24,972 bases of DNA from Candidatus Parcubacteria bacterium (GTDB lineage Bacteria > Patescibacteriota > Patescibacteriia > UBA1558 > GWA2-36-10), in contig QZJA01000022.1 of NCBI GenBank assembly GCA_003599205.1, forward strand, positions 1-24,972, given 5' to 3'. Below are positions 21,736 to 24,972 of this stretch, piece after piece. Under the pieces are notes generated by a model. That model made no database searches. It worked only from the letters and a program-made list of their open reading frames with translations, and had not been told where the DNA came from. The stretch's first letter is position 1. Every line of letters begins with the position of its first letter. The position numbers were made by a program, and so were the translations under genes.

Positions 21736-23636
21736 TAGTAAATAGAATAGCTAATAGTTAACTCTTCTAAAACTGGCACTTGCCACTCCGACTGGCTATT
21801 TAGGTATAATTTATATCTAAAATACCTTTGATTGAGATGAGAATTATAATTTATAAATTCATATGATGAATTTGTATAATAAGTAGAGTTAGTGCCATCT
21901 GGCCCCAAATAAACCCACGGCCCATTGATATTATTACTAGTGGCAAATTGAAATCTAATACTAGTATCAATCGGCTGGGAACCAGTCCAAGACAACCAAT
22001 TATAAATTACCTCGTTGCTACCAGCATCAAAAGTTGATGACTCTAAGGTGCCAGCATCAGAATAAGCACAATCAAGAACTAAAGTATAAATTATGAAAAA
22101 CTCGCCTTGATTACTGGAAGTAGCAGCATATATAACTGAACAATTAGCTGACATGCCCAAAACATACCCATCCAAATCAAACCCCGAAACCATATTTATT
22201 GTTTGTGGGAAACTAACATCCAAAACTACTAGCTCTTCATTTAAAAAATTTGTCCCCACTAAAGCATATGGTCCAACGATGGAAAATGAATGGACAGTTT
22301 CATTGACCTCATAACTACCCAATAAAAGTGGAGTAGAGGGAGTAGATACATCAAATATAAAAAATTCCGCACCACTGCCATTGTTTTGAGTGGAAATAAA
22401 AGCTCTTGTTCCTCTGACAAAGATGTCAGTCCCCTTCAAAGCTCCTGGCAAATCATATTGGCCAGTCGGACTCAAATTAGCTGGATTCGTTACTTCTATT
22501 ATTTGTAATTCTTTGTCATCATCCTGTGTAGCTACATAAACATAATTTTCTGAAAGATAAATTTCTGTAGCATTGTCATCAACACTAATATCATCAAGAT
22601 ATTGAGGAGGATTCGGGTTATCTACACTAAAAGAATATAATTTTGAACCTTGTATTATATAAATTTCTGTCTCATTGGCTGCCAGATCTAAAGAATCATC
22701 ATTACCTAATAAATCATAAGTGGAGGAAATAAAAGGGTTACTGGTGTTACTAACGTCTATAATCTTTAATTCAGCCACATTATCTGCCGTAGAAATATAA
22801 GCATAATTACCTTTTACAACTACTGAAGTTACTGATGAGCCTATGTCTAATGATCCTAGTTGATAAGGATTATATATATCACTCACATTTAAAATATAAA
22901 ATTCTGGTCCCCAAGAATTATTTTCCGTAACCAAATAAGCTATACCATCTTTTTCATATACATCATTTTCATCAAAATTTCCTACTGTATCAAAATTTGC
23001 TGTAGTCGTAGCTTGACTCCAGTCCAAAAAACCTGCCTGAAGAGTAGCTATGCCAGGTATTGAATAGTCAACTCCTGAATCGGCACTAAAAAATTTTGTA
23101 TTATCGGACCAAATAGCTTGACCATCACCGCCTATCCAATCTGTTTGAGAAAAGCGTTCAGCTCCCCAACGATATAAATATTCTTCCAGAAGCTCCTGCA
23201 TATTATCGCCCGTGCGACTATCCCAATCTATACTAACACTTATTTTTTTTGTGTCAGGGTCAAGATATCCTCCACTATCTATAACTTCTCCATAAGAATG
23301 ACCATTGCTTGAATTAATACGATAAACGTCACTTATATTTATCGTACGATTATATTGGTTATTTATCAGCTCGGAACCAGCTACTAGTTGCCAATCACTA
23401 CCAACTGTCTCCAAATGATAATCACCACTGGCTAAATTTGCCCAATCCATCAATTTCACAGCCTCCATACCTTCCATAGCATACAAAAGAGCCTGAGTTC
23501 TTTCTTCGTATAAATTTTTTGATTTGCTGTTAAAAGAAGTGGCGGAAATTATCAAAACAATCATTACACTAAAAAAAGAAATGACCACTAAAAGCTCTAC
23601 CAAAGAAAAACCATGTTGTCCTTTTTTTGTCCTCAT
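21735..23636 (-). CDS. Giant prepilin with an LVIVD-repeat beta-propeller
   Basis: 633 residues. Prepilin signal G9|F10SLVE14 and hydrophobic helix (10-33) lead into a PilV-like pilin body (about 34-210). Residues about 222-520 hold six to seven repeats of about 40 residues with the LVIVD-type pattern 'GNYAYIST...ELKIIDVSNTSNP...STYDL' (units near 226-264, 275-310, 325-349, 357-396, 406-443, 453-487 and a degenerate last one), as expected for a beta-propeller. A C-terminal beta-rich domain (about 525-633, DAGSNEVIYNWLSW... FRYKLYLN) resembles small secreted beta-sandwiches. Pilins are normally 130-200 residues. The arrangement mimics PilY1, whose propeller caps type IV pili, but here it is covalently joined to a pilin. 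No internal stop or frameshift. Confidence 0.85.
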   Translation of the reverse strand: MRTKKGQHGFSLVELLVVISFFSVMIVLIISATSFNSKSKNLYEERTQALLYAMEGMEAVKLMDWANLASGDYHLETVGSDWQLVAGSELINNQYNRTINISDVYRINSSNGHSYGEVIDSGGYLDPDTKKISVSIDWDSRTGDNMQELLEEYLYRWGAERFSQTDWIGGDGQAIWSDNTKFFSADSGVDYSIPGIATLQAGFLDWSQATTTANFDTVGNFDENDVYEKDGIAYLVTENNSWGPEFYILNVSDIYNPYQLGSLDIGSSVTSVVVKGNYAYISTADNVAELKIIDVSNTSNPFISSTYDLLGNDDSLDLAANETEIYIIQGSKLYSFSVDNPNPPQYLDDISVDDNATEIYLSENYVYVATQDDDKELQIIEVTNPANLSPTGQYDLPGALKGTDIFVRGTRAFISTQNNGSGAEFFIFDVSTPSTPLLLGSYEVNETVHSFSIVGPYALVGTNFLNEELVVLDVSFPQTINMVSGFDLDGYVLGMSANCSVIYAATSSNQGEFFIIYTLVLDCAYSDAGTLESSTFDAGSNEVIYNWLSWTGSQPIDTSIRFQFATSNNINGPWVYLGPDGTNSTYYTNSSYEFINYNSHLNQRYFRYKLYLNSQSEWQVPVLEELTISYSIY

Positions 23637-23637
23637 A

Positions 23638-24114
23638 CTAATCTATCTGACCCGAAGCATTAACAATTATACTTTTACTGGCGTTTGATTCACCAGTAGG
23701 CATGATTGTAATTGTCCCCGTATTGGCCGTTGTACCAATAAATTTATAAAAAAATAAATCTGGGCCATAACCACCCGCCCCGTCGGCCAAAGAATTTTCT
23801 GGGTCAGCTATGCGTACTCCTTGCAAAGTCCAGACTTTATTATTTATATTATTTTCATCATAAAAACTACCACTAAACAAAACATATTTATCTATCTCAA
23901 AATGAACACCCCAAATTTCATTTTCCGAAGCAGCCGTAGCCAATTGTTGAGCTCTGACAATAGTGCTCTTTATTTCTTCTTGAGTATTTATCAGTTTTAC
24001 CTGACGCTTCCAATTGGTATAAGAAACAACACTCATACTAGAAACAACGGCAATAATAACCATTACTATCAAAATTTCGATGGTTGTAATACCCTGGCTA
24101 TTTTTTATCAGCAT
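23638..24114 (-). CDS. FimT/GspH-like pseudopilin
   Basis: 158 residues with a variant prepilin signal: G8|ITTIE13, keeping the essential Gly and Glu+5 but with Ile for Phe at +1. Hydrophobic helix about 9-32, then a short beta-rich head (IWGVHFEIDKYVLFSG..., ITIMPTGESNASKSIIVNASGQID) typical of GspH/FimT pseudopilins. FimT proteins bind DNA in competent bacteria and GspH caps secretion pseudopili; which applies is unclear. It lies one base before the propeller pilin and five bases after the platform gene. Confidence 0.85.
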   Translation of the reverse strand: MLIKNSQGITTIEILIVMVIIAVVSSMSVVSYTNWKRQVKLINTQEEIKSTIVRAQQLATAASENEIWGVHFEIDKYVLFSGSFYDENNINNKVWTLQGVRIADPENSLADGAGGYGPDLFFYKFIGTTANTGTITIMPTGESNASKSIIVNASGQID

Positions 24115-24119
24115 AAAAA

Positions 24120-24972
24120 CTAATTAGCGAAACTATTGGTTAACTCATACATTGGCCCAATAACCGACACCGCAATAAAACCAACTGCTACACCCACTAA
24201 CACCAAAAGCACTGGCTCTAAAGTGGCAGACAAATTGGTCAAAACATTATTAACTCTCTCCTCATAAAACTGAGCTATTTTTTTTAATACATTTTCCAAC
24301 TCGCCCGTTGTTTCTCCTACCTCACATAATTGAATAGTTAAAGAAGGGAAAAGTCTCGGCCGAGTAGCCATAGCCTTACCCAAAGATGTCCCTCTTTCTA
24401 ATTCTTTAGACATATCCAAAATTACATAACGATATTGCAAATTGCCGACTGTCTTGGCTACAATTTCCATTGATTGAACGATTGCCAAACCAGCCGCGAG
24501 TAAAGCATTTAGATTTCCAGCAAAGCGAGTCAGGGTTAATTCTTTGATCAAATTACCAACAAAAGGAAATCTAAGCCAAAACATATGTAGCCTTAATTTT
24601 GGACCTCTAAATTTGAAGATAAAACGTAACAAAATTATAAGCACAAACGTTCCGGCCAAAACATACCAGCCATTGGCAGCGAAAAAATAATTAATCCCCT
24701 GCACTGCTTTCAAAATAAAAGGCAATTTTACACCAGCCGATTCAAACATTCCTACCAATTGAGGAAAAACGAAAAAAGCCAAAAAAGCGCTAACACCAAG
24801 TAAAGCAATCAAAACTATAGAAGGGTACATCAAAGCAGAAAAAACTTTACTGCGCAACTTTTTTTCCGCCTTTAATATCTCTGCTAAATGAGCAAAAGAA
24901 TCAGCCAACATTCCGGTATTTTCACCCACTTCAATAGTGGCCGTTATCATTTCTGAAAAAACTTTGGGATAA
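24120..24972 (-). CDS. pilC: Type IV pilus inner-membrane platform protein, C-terminal part (5' end outside window)
   Basis: The frame is open to the window edge; about 284 of the usual about 400 residues are present. Two GspF domains are seen: the end of the first (FSEMITATIEVGENTGMLADSFAHLAE, KKLRSKVFSALMYPSIV with the first membrane helix) and the whole second (LTRFAGNLNALLAAGLAIVQSM..., FPSLTIQLCEVGETTGELENVL), with further helices at the middle and C-terminus. The platform recruits PilB/PilT ATPases and feeds pilin subunits. It leads the pilin operon, with the ATPase genes probably just outside the window. Confidence 0.93.
   Translation of the reverse strand, partial: YPKVFSEMITATIEVGENTGMLADSFAHLAEILKAEKKLRSKVFSALMYPSIVLIALLGVSAFLAFFVFPQLVGMFESAGVKLPFILKAVQGINYFFAANGWYVLAGTFVLIILLRFIFKFRGPKLRLHMFWLRFPFVGNLIKELTLTRFAGNLNALLAAGLAIVQSMEIVAKTVGNLQYRYVILDMSKELERGTSLGKAMATRPRLFPSLTIQLCEVGETTGELENVLKKIAQFYEERVNNVLTNLSATLEPVLLVLVGVAVGFIAVSVIGPMYELTNSFAN

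Overview
The window reads as a stretch of chromosome from a member of the Patescibacteria (candidate phyla radiation, CPR). The grounds are: AT-rich DNA; compact operons with overlapping stop/start codons; several genes with promoters so close to the ATG that the mRNA would be leaderless; many short or divergent proteins; and a set typical of these small-genome cells (type IV pilus genes, RNase Y/YmdB, LspA, a DksA-like zinc finger, ComM-like ATPase, a salvage-type nucleoside kinase). TGA is used as a stop, so this is not a code-25 lineage. No 16S gene or other placing marker is present, so I go no further than Patescibacteria.

Layout. 1-2000 (+): end of rbfA, a DHH/DHHA1 phosphoesterase (nrnA-like), a GC-rich palindromic intergenic repeat, then clpP. 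2000-2440: a gene-free stretch with a candidate structured RNA and a hairpin leader. 2441-5712 (+): operon rny-ymdB-hup-HD hydrolase. 5709-6551 (-): membrane-anchored C39-like peptidase with a 19-bp palindrome in its promoter. 6621-7390 (+): two small membrane-protein genes, each with its own promoter, Shine-Dalgarno site and terminator. 7387-9922 (-): yifB/comM with a switch-like leader, then lspA and a dksA-like gene. 9930-10390: a large structured RNA locus with no protein gene. 10535-14758 (-): rpsO, pnp and an anchored protein. 14835-16139 (+): a tyrosine-recombinase-like protein lacking key catalytic residues and a third small membrane protein. 16218-17804 (-): cytochrome-b5-like lipoprotein, PEBP protein, deoxynucleoside kinase. 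17909-18979 (+): divergent PRPP synthetase, much richer in GC than its neighbours. 19028-20179 (-): lipoprotein and a 48-residue membrane peptide. 20237-24972 (-): type IV pilus operon.

How it fits together. RNA turnover is heavily represented (RNase Y, YmdB, PNPase, nanoRNase-like protein), as is the cell envelope (C39 peptidase, LspA, lipoproteins, pilus). The pilus operon is the most novel part: platform protein, FimT/GspH-like pseudopilin, a 633-residue prepilin carrying an apparent LVIVD-repeat beta-propeller, a PilW/PulJ-like pilin, and a PilX-like pilin carrying a PA14-type domain. The propeller pilin and the PA14 pilin look like built-in tip adhesins, plausible for a cell that must attach to a host. 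The other outstanding items are the RNA locus at 9930-10390 and the three-segment leader of yifB.
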